64,000 nt of DNA. It comes from Ditylenchus dipsaci (taxonomy: Eukaryota; Nematoda; Chromadorea; Rhabditida; Anguinidae). Shown one piece after another: positions 35,686 through 47,520 of this stretch. Where the stretch lies: the NCBI GenBank assembly GCA_004194705.1, contig SADC01000481.1, positions 100,178 to 164,177 of the forward strand, given 5' to 3'. The position numbers and the translations under genes were made by a program. Under the pieces are notes generated by a model, which worked only from the letters and a program-made list of their open reading frames with translations, did no database searches and had not been told where the DNA came from. Position 1 is the first letter of the stretch. Each line of letters starts with the position of its first letter.

Positions 35686-37612
35686 TTAAGAAGGTGTTTT
35701 TAGGTTAATTTTCGAAAATTTAGGGAGGGGGTGGCCGACGACATAAGTGCCGAGATGGGTTCACGGTTGAAGGAGTCGAGTTGACTATCGGAGCTGACAG
35801 AGCGGCCTCCAGGAGTGACTATGGAGCGTGACAATGGAGTGCTAAAGTAGCCTGTGGATGCGGATGTCAAGCTGAATAGTGGTTGTGAAGCGTTCCCCGA
35901 CTCCGGTGACTTGATGCCCGAAACTCAAGCAATATACGATCCGACCTCGAAGTCTTAGTGTGTACAAGCAATCACAAGCAAGTCCCGCAAAAGCAACTAA
36001 AAAAGAAGCAAGAATCTATCAAAAAATCTCACTTTATGCTGTGTTGTTGTTCAGCAACAAAGAAAAACACTAATCAATTTTAAAAAAACACTTAGTCACC
36101 TCTGTTTTTGGGTAAGGCACTCTTCAAATTTGTCTTTTCAACTGAGAATGGTAAGAAACAAAGTTAGACGAAATTCAAAAAATCTTTAAAAAATTGGCTG
36201 GAATTGATATGCAAAGGCTTTTCAAGAGTAATTTGAACGGTCGGGACCGAGCTAAGGTGTCGGATTATCGGGAGAGCCGGTTTATCAAAGGTGGACTTTG
36301 TTGACTTTCTTTCCTGGCCAACCAATTTTCTCCTCAGTGTCGGTTTATCGAATGTGGACTGTGGTACTAAAAATGACCGCTAAAAACGTTACAAAAAATA
36401 CACACATTCAAAAAAGGAGATGTAGGTGATCATATAAGCATATAAAATGGCTCTAAGTTCTTGCAAAATGAGAGAGACAGGAACGCAGAACTGACCATTT
36501 TTCCTAGCCTAAAAGTATTTCCGTTTGTTTTTATTTAATTATGTTGTTTTCAAAAATGCTGAAAAAATTAAAGTTATACCTGTAACTAGAGAGTTTTTCA
36601 ATCCTCCCACAGTCAAAATCCGTCTTCTATACTCCTTTACAATAATAAAAATGAACAACGGGCTAATGACCTAAATAGAGTAATGTTCAATACTTTAAAT
36701 TTTTTTTCGCATAAATTTTACGATTCGTAAGCAAAACTGCTTTTGCCAAACCGTATTTATTCTATCAGAACCCCCCCCCCCCCTAAATAAAAAAACATGT
36801 TTGTGGCACCGCGTTTTTGACCTTCTTTTTGAAGTCTACTCGCACGAAAGTTACCAATGAATTTGTAGCTCATCTCACTGGCTACAAAATAGGTAGTTAT
36901 TTGCGTGGAGCAGTGTTTAAAAATTTGGTCAAAAATGCGATGCTAAGAACATGATTTCGAATAGGGGGGGGGGTACTAGAAGGGGGGTACTAGGGGGTAC
37001 TAGCTCTACTAGAATATATACGGTACATGTATTTTGTTTACTTTTATTTGTTAATGGCTGATTCATAAACATTGTCGTTGGAATAAATTTTTTATAAAGG
37101 CGATTTGCGCGAACAATGACGACAACGCCAACGACGACCTGTATATTGAAAATCCAATGAAAACGCCAACGACAACGAAAATTCTCATTCCAAAATAAAA
37201 AAATTTGCATTTTAAATTTGATTTTTGAAGATTACTATATTCTCCACACGTTTTCCTTCGAAATCTTGAGCAAAAATGCGAAATTTGTCCAATTTGAGTC
37301 CGTTCTGACATGTGCTGGCCTACCCTTGCTTAAGGCTTATTCATTAAAATTAGTTTCGGGAAGTCAGGCAAAAAATTGAATTAGTTTTTTCTACAATTTG
37401 TTTTTGTAAAAAAGATTGAAAAGTTCGAACAAACACTTTCAAGACTTTATAAAAAAAAAGAAAAAAAAATAGGAGAAACCATTGCATGTTTATGTTCTAG
37501 AGATACTAATGCTAACAGAAACAATGAAAAAATATTTACATTTTCACTCAATCTTCAAAGCGTTGCATTATAAAAAAATTTCAAAATTTCTTTTAACATT
37601 GTAAATATTTAC
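35686..37612. other. Non-coding stretch 3 prime of the chemoreceptor
   Basis: A MITE lies at 36750-37025. Minus-strand frames at 36929-37311 are hydrophobic and overlap a repeat of GACAACG/GTTGTCG words at 37110-37165. I cannot confirm them as chemoreceptor exons. Otherwise I see nothing. Confidence 0.45.
36750..37025. mobile_element. Foldback MITE of the TACCGTATT family with poly-C/poly-G tracts
   Basis: Left CCGTATTTATTCTATCAGAA followed by 14 C. Right GGGGGGGGTACTAGAAGGGG and CTACTAGAATATATACGG. Same architecture as 38465-38804 and 39679-39824. Confidence 0.65.
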
Positions 37613-40600
37613 CGGAGACCAGTTATTGAGCATTGTGATGAATGGAGCAAAAGAGAGTAAGTCTAGTTTAAAAGTTGTTCCAAAACAACAAATAAAAATG
37701 GAAGAAAAGCATTAATAAAAGGAAAAAGTCCCTGGGATTTATTTTTTCGTTAATTCAAAAAAAAAAAAGTTTAAATTGTTACCTGTGAGAGCAGCGCTTT
37801 AGTAATCTGAGAGTTGAGTTTTTTATACCTTTTTCATTCAATGATTGACTAGACTGCTTTAGTGAAGCCAATATTTGGTAGCTACACCAAATTATTGTAA
37901 AGTTGGATAGTAAAAAGAGATAAGTGTATACGCTTTAAAAGGCAGTTGTAGATTTGCTTCCTGAAATCTCAAAATATCAACTTTTTAAGAGTTCAAAAAA
38001 CATCAAACATACATTATCTATAAAGAAAGAAAGTGTGTAATCTTTAGCACTGATGTTAAAAGTTTTTTCAGCTAGCTCCTCCTGCCCAGGAACTACAATT
38101 AAGTACAAGAAATAGGCATCGAAAATAGACAAAAGAACAGGAGCAAATAGCATTAGAGCAAACTTGTTCAAGCTAATTTTTTTGTCTCTGAAATATAAAT
38201 TTTTTAGGCAAAATTAATTTGATCGCGTTGTTAGCAGTCAAAAATTACAGGTGCAATTAACCCAAGGTGTTTTACATCAGTGGCGCAGTAAGTAAGCGTT
38301 TGTGTTTTATGACTTAGAATGTTGCACTAGTTCTATCCCACCTGGTGGCACGCTAGTTATATTCGATTGTTTGACCAATGTCTAATGGTAATCAGGGTCG
38401 ATGGCTCTAAATCTGGCGCTAAAAAAGTCCAATTAACTCTAAATTTTGGTCTAAGAAGCCAAGATACCGTAAATCCTCTAATAGAGCCCCCCTCTCTAAT
38501 AGAGCCCCCCCCCCTCGATTTTTGACTCGAGTTTCAGAGTTAGCGGACCTTATGTACTTTGGGGGGGGGGGGGCACCGATTTTTTCACCTCGGTTTTTTC
38601 TTCAATTTTACATGTCGATTCTAATAATCATAATAATTATGTTAACCGTCTCTTAGTGACCATAGAAAATATGTTGATTAAAGTGATCATGGTCAATTAA
38701 ATCACCATAATTAACTTGATCACTATATAAAACGTAAAAATTTTGGTGAAAAAATCGGTGACCCCCCCCCCCCCCCCAAGTACATAAGGTCCGGATTTAC
38801 GGTAGCTAACGTGCCACCAGGTAAGATCGAACTTGTGCATCATTCAGGGCTATAACACTCTAGCGGGGTGATATACTTGACGATTACCTCAGCCATCAGC
38901 CGGCTGAGGACGTAAAAGTTGAAGTGCACCCACCTAAGCGCACCCCCCTTCCCTGAAATGCACCCCCTCCCAAGGAGGGGGGGGGGGGGTAGGTGCACTT
39001 CAGGGAGGAGGGGGCGTTCACTTAGGGGGGTGCACTTTAATCATTTTTTATACATTTTATTTTCATTTTTTCATGTTATTCTCTTAAGAAAAAGTCATTA
39101 TTTTCAACTTTTTCGACCAAAATTTGAATTTTTCTCTTTAGCAATCGAGGCAAATCACGGGTTTAGGGTATTCTCCACCTGTATTCTACCCAAACTATTA
39201 AATAGCATGTATGTCACTTGGTTTCTACCCAAAGTATCTGGATAGTATCCGTACCACGTGGATGGTCCCTAAACCACCTGTATAGTACCTAAACCTAGTT
39301 ACCCTTCCATATTTACCTCGGGCAGGTACCCGTGTATCCTTGAATATTATACCCGTGTATGCTTGAAGTAAAAGATGGAATTTGAAAATAGTTTTGAATA
39401 CTGTGGCCTAACGCGTAAAGAAACTCTGGTATGCATATTTTTTGCATCCAGAGTCACTTTCGAGTGATTTGTGTCTAAGGTATGTGGGTGTGCGCATCTC
39501 AACTCCAAGCCCCAAGCCCCTGCGCCCCGAAGAGGGCGGGGGCTTAATGGGTTAGAGATGCGCGCACTTACTTACCTCATACATAATTCCGAGCAAGACT
39601 CTTGATCAAAAAATGCGTATAGAGGCTCTTTTTGCCCAGCTCCAGTCAACAAAACGGGGTAGGATACCTCAATATAAAGTACCGTATTTTCTCTATTAAT
39701 GCACCCGGGTTCATTACTTTTCAACCCTTCAAAAATGTTGAAATTGTAAATCAAAAACGGCCCTAACTCTGAAGTCCTAGTACAAAAATCGAGGGGGGGG
39801 TCATTAATAGAGAAAATACGGTACATCAATTTTATATAACTAAAAAGATTTAAAAAATTGTTGGACGAGGTTGGTGCACTTAAGGGGTGCACTTTAAGGG
39901 GGTGCACTTCATATGCTGTCGCTGAGGACACCGCCCTGCACACAAGGGCTTACTCACTACGACACCGAGGTCGAATTTCACCACTTGAATGGCTTCCCTC
40001 TCTTAAATGTCATTCAGAAGCCCTGAAGCAGGGCTGCAATTTGGGCTGATTTATCAGGAAAGTTTGATTTCAACACCAGGAATTCTTAAAAATCTGATTT
40101 TTTTTAATTTGTTTTTTTCGAGATTGGTCTAATTTTTGGAAATTCGAGTTGGAAACCCTGTCCTGAGATCACATTAATTTGACAGAGACCCTAAATCAGA
40201 CCTCATATTGACTAAATATTAGTTAATGCCAATCAAATTCGTATATTTTCATGTGACATATAATCGCGGGTGGACTGTATTCTAGAAAGGTTTGTGCGAC
40301 CTTAGATGGAGTTGCTATATTGGCAAATATCGATGTAAATAATGTTGTGTTACAGTATAGAACCCCTCCCACGCAGAGTGCTCAGATGGAAGAGATAACC
40401 TTATAATGGTGTTTCGCAAACCCGATTTCATGAGAAAATGTGAAAACTCTGTTTTCACAACTAAAAATCCCTTCCTATTTAGCGATATGGGCCCAATTAA
40501 AAAAAGGCTTTCCACATAGTTAGCTTAAGTGAAAAATGTGCAAAAATTGAAATCAAACCTGCATAAGACGAGGTATTTGTAGTAAAATTGAATTGGCAAC

Positions 40601-41579
40601 GAAAATCCTGACAAGTTTACAACAAAATCATGAATTAATATGCCTAGCAATACAATTATCGTTGACGAATTTTTAAAATAGCCCATTTGTACAATTATAG
40701 AATAATCACTTTTTATATACATCACCTTAATTAGACAAAAAAATTAGTTTTTTCACGACTGGTATAGCACTATGCCAAAAATGTCCAAGCTTCTCAAAAG
40801 GCTCTCTGAAACAGCTATTGGCCCTTTTTTACTTGAAGGGCCTGGCTAAACCAGGCCAAAACCTTTAAAAACTAGTTTTTTGGTACGTTTAAGGTGCTAA
40901 GAGGTTGAAAAACATGACTCATTTGTGAAATTCGACCAACCTAATCTAGTCAATAATGATTTCAAATTATTTTTTTGCATGCATTCAAAATCTTGAAATT
41001 TATTTATTAGTCAATATAGCACGAAATATTCCAATAAATGTTTAGTGAAACGGACATAGGCGCACCCAGGATTTCCTGACGGGGGGGGGGGGGTGGCTAT
41101 ATAGGCTAAAAATCCTGACGGGGGGGGGCGCTAAACTGGCTGAAAAATCAAAATAAGGCTGAAAAAACAAAAAAGGGTAAAAAAATCCTGACGGGAGGCG
41201 AGGCTATAGCCCAGCTAGCCATCTACCCCCCTGGGTACGCTTATGGCAACTGAAGTCGCTTAATTTGTAAAACCCTAAGTGCACCCCTTCCCCGAAGTGT
41301 GAGTTCTCTAACCGTAGTCTCTCAAAGAGTATGCATTTTTTATTTGTCTTGCGTTTGCCTATAAATTTCAATACATAAATTGATGAACTTACTGGTCTGA
41401 CTACAAAGAAGACTATCAAAAAAGAAAATCTATAGCACAGTTCAACAGCAAAATTTGCTGTGATTTTGAATGTTCTTCTTATCCTTTCTTCTGCTACAGA
41501 TTAAATAAGTAAGTAAAGTGTTCAAAGTGATTCCAGCAATAAAACATAAAAAGCTGTTAATTGCGTTAACTGTTTCCAT
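37613..41579 (-). CDS. str-like nematode chemoreceptor GPCR (several frame breaks; 3 prime end not found)
   Basis: Pieces in order: ~41340-41579, 40559-40725, 38013-38172, 37783-37960, 37613-37731. The first exon has TM1 (FLCFIAGITLNTLLTYLI), then ILLLNCAIDFLF and VFFVVRPVSSSIYV for TM2 and the first loop. Exon 2 has TM3 ending GFSLPIQFYYKYLVLC, which matches the QF.YRY region of str receptors. Exon 3 has TM4, exon 4 TM5 (FLLSNFTIIWCSYQILASL), exon 5 TM6 and TM7 (LFPFINAFLPFLFVVLEQLL, SFAPFITMLNNWSP). Exons 2 and 3 join in phase. Such receptors sit in sensory cilia and detect odours or tastes. Frame shifts occur near 41478, 41410, 37930 and 37650, each explained by one missing base. It is therefore either mis-assembled or a pseudogene. 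The upstream Met at 41645 is an alternative start. Confidence 0.65.
38465..38804. mobile_element. Foldback MITE of the TACCGTA family, with G and C runs
   Basis: TACCGTAAATCCTCTAATAG at the left and CCGGATTTACGGTA at the right. The halves GGGCACCGATTTTTTCACC / GGTGAAAAAATCGGTGACCC and a 13-14-base G/C run mirror each other. It lies in a chemoreceptor intron. Flanks at 38325-38355 and 38810-38850 also mirror each other (CCACCTGGTGGCAC). Confidence 0.75.
38910..39050. repeat. GTGCACTT / AAGTGCAC low-complexity foldback
   Basis: AAGTGCACCCACCTAAGCGC and TGAAATGCACCCCCTCCC are mirrored by GTAGGTGCACTTCAGGG and GGGGTGCACTTTAA. It shares the GTGCACTT word with the ends of the insertion at 14331-14661 and with 39866-39910. 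Confidence 0.55.
39470..39650. repeat. Partial copy of the 34794 foldback family (hairpin loop part)
   Basis: TCTAAGGTATGTGGGTGTGC, CATCTCAACTCCAAGCCCC and the mirrored GAGATGCGCGCACTTACTT, then TCTTGATCAAAAAATGCGTA. These are the same words as in 35150-35310 and 43620-43740. Confidence 0.6.
39679..39824. mobile_element. Foldback MITE of the TACCGTATT family (146 bp)
   Basis: GTACCGTATTTTCTCTATTA at the left and TAATAGAGAAAATACGGTAC at the right form a near-perfect palindrome. It is the cleanest member of its family and defines the ends. Confidence 0.8.
41053..41250. repeat. Poly-G repeat with GGCGCACCCAGGATTTCCTG end
   Basis: ATAGGCGCACCCAGGATTTC then CTGACGGGGGG repeated three times with differing G-run lengths. 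The right end CCCCCTGGGTACGCTTATGG mirrors the left. Related to 8050-8237. Confidence 0.55.
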
Positions 41580-44500
41580 AATAATATTTTGAGATATTAA
41601 CAATTTTCGAGAAGTAATTAAAAGAAATTTTATACCATATTTCATAAAAGTAATGGTAAATGCAATGTAGGTTAGTTAAAATATAATTTTACGAACTTTT
41701 TCTCACGCTGCTTTTAATTTTGTAGTTTAATTTGATTATTTCATCAAAATCACAGCTGACATGTGAAATTAGTCATCAAAAACTCTGTGTGCTCAAAACA
41801 TCCAATACAGAAAACATTTTTTTTGTCAAATACAAAGTTTTTCAATAAATTCTGCCTTTTTCAAGTTTTTCAAAATTTCTACTTGAAAGATCTATTTTCC
41901 TCGCCCACATCATTTTTTGGTATTTTATGTGAAGAAGACGGTTTTCGCTTAATCCTTTTGGGTTGGGGCTCTGCACAGTGCATGACTCGTATATAAGAGA
42001 GGCCAAAACCACAGGGGAAACCGAGCAAAGTTGAGGTTTTTACATCAACGTATTTCTCCTAATTTTAGACCCGGGACCAATATTTTACACTCATTCACCC
42101 TAAAACTAAGTGAATTTTCCTGTTTTTCTATTTATTCAAAAAATCCCAGAATTTTTAACGAGACCCCGATAATCCCGGTTCCAAAATTTTTCGGCTAAAA
42201 ATCCCGTCCAAAAATCCCGTCTGAAGGCCTCTTTCTATCTCTATTAATGAATACTCAATTGATAAACGAATAAACAACTGATGAATTTAAATGATTTATC
42301 TTCGATGCACAAAAACACTAGCCTATTTGAAGTAACACTCACTTTGCCGGCAATCAGATATTCACACATTTGAATTAACGCAAAACACCTTTTTATCCTG
42401 GGAATTTTCATGATTTTTTTTATTGGTCATTATTTGTAAAATGAAACGAATTAGCTTAAAGGGCTATTGCCAGGGTTGTCGTTCGCCAATTCGAAAATTT
42501 TCGAATCATTGAACTTCTGTACGAATTTATTGACTTGGTTTCTAACAAAACTTCGCTTAAAATTAAATTCTAGGCCTTGTTTTGTTAGAAAAAGAGTTGT
42601 CGAGGCCTCGATATTTTCGAGGCCTCCACTAGAACCATTACTTGAAACATTCAGGTTTTCAAATCCAAAACTCGAAATCGAGGCCTCGACTCGACTACCC
42701 TAGTTAGAAGTCAAGCTGAACAATTTGTGCAGAAGCTCGATGATTAGGTAAAAAAACTGAATTGGCGGGGACAATTCAGAACCCGTGGTCATGGTTTTTA
42801 AATTAGCTGAACAGCTATGTATAACTTGGTAGCGCAGTAATAAAAAAAACATTCGGTCAAGCCTTATATTGGATTGTATTCCCAGCTGCGGCTATTTTTT
42901 TAGATTAAAATGTTATGTTACAATTAAAAATTGTTCTGAAAATTTTAGCAATAAAAAAGTGTCGCAGGCGCATTCAAACGTGTAAATTCTCATTGCCAGA
43001 AACGGCATGATCCTTCTGAATAGTAATCTAAAGAATATATTTGTTTTTTTTTCGTCTAGAGTAGTAACGTCTTTTCTAAAATTTTCATGATCATCTCTGA
43101 TTTTGATACACATTTTGTTACTTTGGAAGAATAGGAAATGGTATTTTTGTTGGTATGGATCAGGTTGTTCCCAAAGTTTCTTGTACGCCATAATTGTGAA
43201 CACCTTTTTGCTCCCACCCGACTCATGCTACTAAAGACGTAGTTGGTGTCACATAAATTTTTGTAAAAAAATTCATAAGATACAATACACAATTCTGCAA
43301 TTCAGCAAAGCCAGATTTTTTTCAGTAAAACCAAAAAATTTGGTTGCAGTGTACAATCCCTCCCCACGAGGAGTGGTTGGATTGAAGAGATAATCTCATA
43401 TTCGTGTTTCTCGACCCTGATTTCATGAGAAAGCCGGCTGTTTTTTAATTCTGAGAAAAAAAATTTTAAATCGCAGGGTGAGGGGTTATCATGGTTTTTA
43501 GTCAAAATTTCAAAATTTTAATTGGCGGCTTTTAATTTCAAAGGCATGAGGGCTGTATAGGGAAGGGAAGGAAATAAAAGGGCCACTAATCCACAGAGCC
43601 CAATAACAAGAAGATGTTAAATCTCAACTCAAGCCCCAAGCCCCCGAAGGGCGCAGGGGGCTTGAGAGTTAGAGATGCGCGCACTCACTTAACTTAGACA
43701 TGATTCGAGATGTACTCTTGACCATAAAATGCATATAGAGTCTCTTTTTTGCCACGGCTCAGTTGAAAACATGGCAGGACATCCGAAATAGTCCAGAATT
43801 CACTTTTTTATAATTTTGCCATGAAAGTGGCCACTTTTATTCAACTAGTCTCAAAAACTCTCTTCCCAATCCTAACAAGGTGTTTTAAACACGTTTCGGC
43901 GGTCAGAACATCGAAATAACATCATTTTTGGCGATTTCGGCGACACCGACGGGTGTACTCCGGCCAAAATGCGATGTTCTGCTGAAAATGTAAAGAAAAG
44001 AGTCACCCTTTCTGAAAAAGGAGAAAAATCTATTGATCAACACAATTTCTGTCACGAAGACGCAATTCGAGAAGCACATCTTTGCATGTGTGCTTCTTTT
44101 TTCAAATCCTCTTCCGTATTTAAACATAAAACAAATCATACATTTCATTTTGTGAAATCACTGTTGTTGATTAAGTACGGATTATTCATTTTTCTAACAT
44201 ATTTCTTTCATTTATTGACTACAATTACTCAGGAAATAATATTTATTTAAATCTGTCTTGCGCAGGAGAAAAGGATTTTCAAATTTTTCGGAAAATTTTC
44301 GAGATTTGAAGTTAAAATGTTATGACAAAACCTCACATTATATATTATAAAGCGTAAAAAAATCTCAAAAAAGCATCGCAAAGGTTTGACTACTACTGGG
44401 ACATAGTTTCACAACCAAAAAAATCGGCGCCAAGCGCTGACAACGGCGCAGTCTATAAAAAATGGGCGCTGGCGCCGGCTCTCTGATTTTGGTAAAATTT

Positions 44501-44731
44501 TCAAACGGCGCCATTGTTGGTGCCGGCAATAAAGAAATTAAGAATTTTCGGCGCCGGGCCCTCTCTAGGCTAAAATTTGTGCTGCGCCGAGAAGCGCCGG
44601 CGCCAGTGCAAATATGCCACTGGCTCCGTACCTTGTTTTAATTTCTTTTTCGATGTCAAAATTATCCAGACACTTTTAGAAATATAAAAAATTTCTTGTT
44701 GCTCTTTTTTCGAGACGCATATTTGCCTTAC
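41580..44731. other. Stretch with repeats and unassigned exon-like fragments
   Basis: A MITE of the GGGGCATGGTCAC family lies at 42458-42797. 43320-43490 resembles 40340-40480 (ATTTCATGAGAAA, AAGAGATAA). 43540-43770 is a copy of the 34794 family. 44400-44620 is a GC-rich GGCGCCGGC/GCGCTGGCGCC palindromic stretch. On the minus strand at 42913-43292 a frame reads IVSYEFFYKNLCDTNYVFSS with a donor after GGAGCAAAAAG; it may be an exon of an unknown gene. Confidence 0.4.
42458..42797. mobile_element. Foldback MITE, GGGGCATGGTCAC family, copy 3 (diverged, with insertion)
   Basis: CGCCAATTCGAAAATTTTCG, ATTGAACTTCTGTACGAATT and TGGTTTCTAACAAAACT appear in family order. The middle holds extra GAGGCCTCGA/TCGAGGCCTC words (42603-42690). 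The right arm has AACTGAATTGGCGGGG and CGTGGTCATGG. Confidence 0.6.
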
Positions 44732-45825
44732 CACATTTGGACATGAGCGATCCACAGAATAACTCCTTCGCTGTCCAAGAAAGAAAAGAGATTGTCTTCA
44801 TCCTTAGCTAGGCGATCCAAAGCCGAAAGTGTTTAACGATCAGAAATGATGCGTCCATCTCTCCTCAGAGACATTGCTGTGAAGGAAAAATAGTTGTCTA
44901 TAAGAAATCCGGTAACAAAACAAGTAGGAAAAACAAAATACGTAGAGTGAAAACAGAACGATGAATTTGACGAACCAAATCGAATTTTGCTCGTTTAAAA
45001 ATACAATGAAATCCAATGAGGTATCCAATGATATCATCTGCGTAGGCTTTTATGCTAACAAGGGAGGGACTACTTGATCAAGAATGATCTTGGTGCAGAA
45101 GATGACATATCGCTCGTCTTCTAGCGGTCGCTCTTGTCCTGTCAACTTAGCCATAAGTGTGGTGTATGCTTCTGTCCATCTTCGATCTTGGAGTACTGAA
45201 TGAACAAAAGGTCATAGTTGTCCTATCCATCAGCTAGTGCCGTTTGCAAATTCAGAACGTTGATTGTTCCTGATTAGATTGGATCTTCTCTCCATAGGTG
45301 GTGTTTCTTCTGCTAGTAGAGAGAGAATGGTGATAGATGCCTGACGCAATTGCTCTCGGATGGATGACGACATAGTCCTGCCAAGACTTTATCTGAACTC
45401 CGATGAAAAGACAAAAATCCTTTGCTTGTGCGGGTCCAGAATCTAGCCTTTCGGATTTTTGTGAAAAAATTTTACAAGTTTTTTCTAAAATTGAAAGGCT
45501 CTGCCACCAATTTTTTATTTGTGACATGCTGCTGATTGTTGCTCCAAGGTCCGAGTTGCGGCGGTCCTGAGCAAGTTTGTCCTGTTGGAACTAGATTGGT
45601 CCGTCTGAGAGACTGGCTCTTCGAGACAGAGATTGGCCAATTGACTTAGGGATCGGCCCCACTTTTGACGTGAACGATTTTTCTTTATAGCCTCGATCTC
45701 TAGATTTCCAAATCTAGAGAGAAAAAATATGAAACCGTTTATCAAAAATATGATTATTGCAACTAAAAAAATATATATCCAACAACGCAAAGTGGGAAGC
45801 GATGCTTCTCGCAGAACAAAAACAT
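44732..45825 (-). CDS. Unrecognised membrane-anchored protein, several exons (partial)
   Basis: The start is at 45825 (MFLFCEKHRFPLCVVGY), followed after a likely missing T by a strong membrane segment (FLVAIIIFLINGFIFFLSRF), so the N-terminus looks like a signal anchor. Then come a basic stretch (KKNRSRQKW) and a soluble part read by joining frames: KNWWQSLSILEKTCKIFSQK, DFCLFIGVQIKSWQDYVVIH, DRRWTEAYTTLMAKLTGQE, VIFCTKIILDQVVPP, DDIIGYLIGFHCIFKRAKFD. A final exon reads DRLAKDEDNLFSFLDSEGVI and WIAHVQM, ending at a clear donor (44732). Each frame change is one missing base (about 45775, 45535, 45260, 45080). I do not recognise the family. The YADD word near 45040 is not a reverse transcriptase. 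Confidence 0.45.
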
Positions 45826-46330
45826 AGTCGTCAAAAAGAGGGAAAAATACATTAGCTTAGTGAAAAGTTAGTTTCACTGAATTGCGATGGTTCGTGACAA
45901 GTCCAGCCTTCTCTAAATGTATAGAAAATCTTTTAGAAGCAGGGTGCCGCTAATATATTTCTTGTAAGAGCGTGCCCGTTTCTGACAAATTCAGCTCTCC
46001 GGCTCTGAGATCGACAAAAATGTGGTAGAAGGGTCAGTCAAAGTTTTAGAACCACCTGGATACCCAAATCATGGTTTTCATAACTGATCATGGACTATGG
46101 GTCACTCCCAAAATTTTTGTTAGCTTTTAGAGGTGGGAGCCGAATTTACATGGGAATTGGGCACGCTGTACAAGAATACGCGCACAGAAAGAAATTATCG
46201 AAAAAACCCCGCATGTGAATATGTGCATCTTACTCTGAGAAAACAATAAGATCTGCGAGCAAGTGTAATTGTAAATATAGGTAGTTCAAAAGCTCTTTGT
46301 AGCCCTTTTTTTGGTTAAACTAATATAGGC

Positions 46331-47474
46331 TCAATTGAATTCCGCCTCAAAAGTCTGAATTTCACCAGCAAATTATTTTTTTTCACCAGCAAATTCAAAT
46401 TTGTATCAAAATACTGAATTTCACCAGCAAATTTCTGAATTTCACCAGCAAATTTCTTAATTTCGTCAGCTAATCATTTGTGTCATCATTTAGGACTCTC
46501 GACAAAACCTGAAAATGAGTTATCTTATTCCTGTTTAGACCCATGGACTCATCCACATAAAAGACTAAGAGTCCCGCTTAGAACCTTATCAAAAAGACCT
46601 ATGATTATATTGGGAAAAACCTAACCTTGAACTTGTCATTCTCGCGATTAATTTTATCTTTCATGTGGATACCTTGGCACAGAAGACTGAAAATGAGTAA
46701 AGTGAATTGAAAACAGACAACTCTCGCTAGGCAGCCTCTTTTGTAGAAGTTGACGTGCCCCGACAGTTATGTTACACGGGCCATACTGTCTTGGGGTTGG
46801 GGCACGAAGGCACATAGAGAGTAACATCTCGATCACACACAGCTTGACAAGGTCAACAGTAGCCAAACCAACAAAAAAATGTGACCTGATGTTATGTGTG
46901 TAATTACTTTGTCAAGCTGTGTGCATTCGCGACGCAAAATGGATAAAATCTTTAACATACCTGACCAGCAAACCTGAGAATCAGAAATAGAAGCCTCTTC
47001 AAGTAACGCTTCCAAGTTAAGATAGGTGAATCAAACTTAAACAACCAATGATTATACCCTGCGATTTTCGTACTCCTTGACCAAGATTTTGACGTTCGCC
47101 TGCAATGTTCTCACTTGAGTCCAGGATTATTACCTGAAAAAACAACAAAAAAACATAGAAAGTGTATAGATCAGCTAGAGACTCAGGTTAATTAAGCACC
47201 ATAAAAAGGTGGCTAAGTCTACAAAAACATGCAACCCGCTAATGCGGTAGTCGCTTTCGTGCCACGTCGACCTCAAATTGTATATAGAAGAAGAAAAACA
47301 TAACTCCATACACAAAGAATGAGCAAACAAATGATTAGCTGACGAAATTAAGAAATTTGCTGGTGAAATTCAGAAATTTGCTGGTGAAATTCAGTATTTT
47401 GATACAAATTTGAATTTGCTGGTGAAAAAAATAATTTGCTGGTGAAATTCAGACTTTTGAGGCGCATTTCAGTT
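46331..47474. mobile_element. Inverted-repeat element with ~140-bp arms made of TTTGCTGGTGAAATTCAG units
   Basis: The right arm (47335-47474) repeats AAATTTGCTGGTGAAATTC four times. The left arm (46331-46475) is its reverse complement, including the outer GCCTCAAAAGTCTGAATTTC. The ~860 bp between the arms contain exon-like pieces on the minus strand (next entry) and a small hairpin around ACACAGCTTGACAA / TTGTCAAGCTGTGT (46842-46922). Tandem subrepeats in the arms recall foldback-type transposons. Confidence 0.7.
46621..47140 (-). CDS. Exon-like fragments between inverted repeats (unrecognised)
   Basis: Minus-strand pieces with splice signals: VIILDSSENIAGERQNLG after an acceptor at ~47133; LEALLEEASISDSQVCWS before a GTATGT donor near 46960; VDLVKLCVIEMLLSMCLRAP and ARQLLQKRLPSE; then LLCQGIHMKDKINREND before 46621. 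They may be exons of the gene to the left (44732-45825), a captured gene fragment, or chance. I cannot link them in one frame. Confidence 0.25.
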
Positions 47475-47520
47475 ACAGCCACTAATATATTTCTATTGAA
47501 AACCAAAAGAGTGGGTTTTA

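Noticed and set aside
36929..37311. Hydrophobic minus-strand frames as a second GPCR
   Set aside because: They overlap a GTTGTCG/CGACAAC repeat, and I could not connect them by splice signals.
40315..40515. Possible extra chemoreceptor exon
   Set aside because: It shares words with a dispersed repeat at 43320-43490, and flanking exons already join in phase without it.
44985..45060. YADD motif suggesting a reverse transcriptase
   Set aside because: No other RT motifs, no surrounding long frame; the residues fit the local unknown protein.
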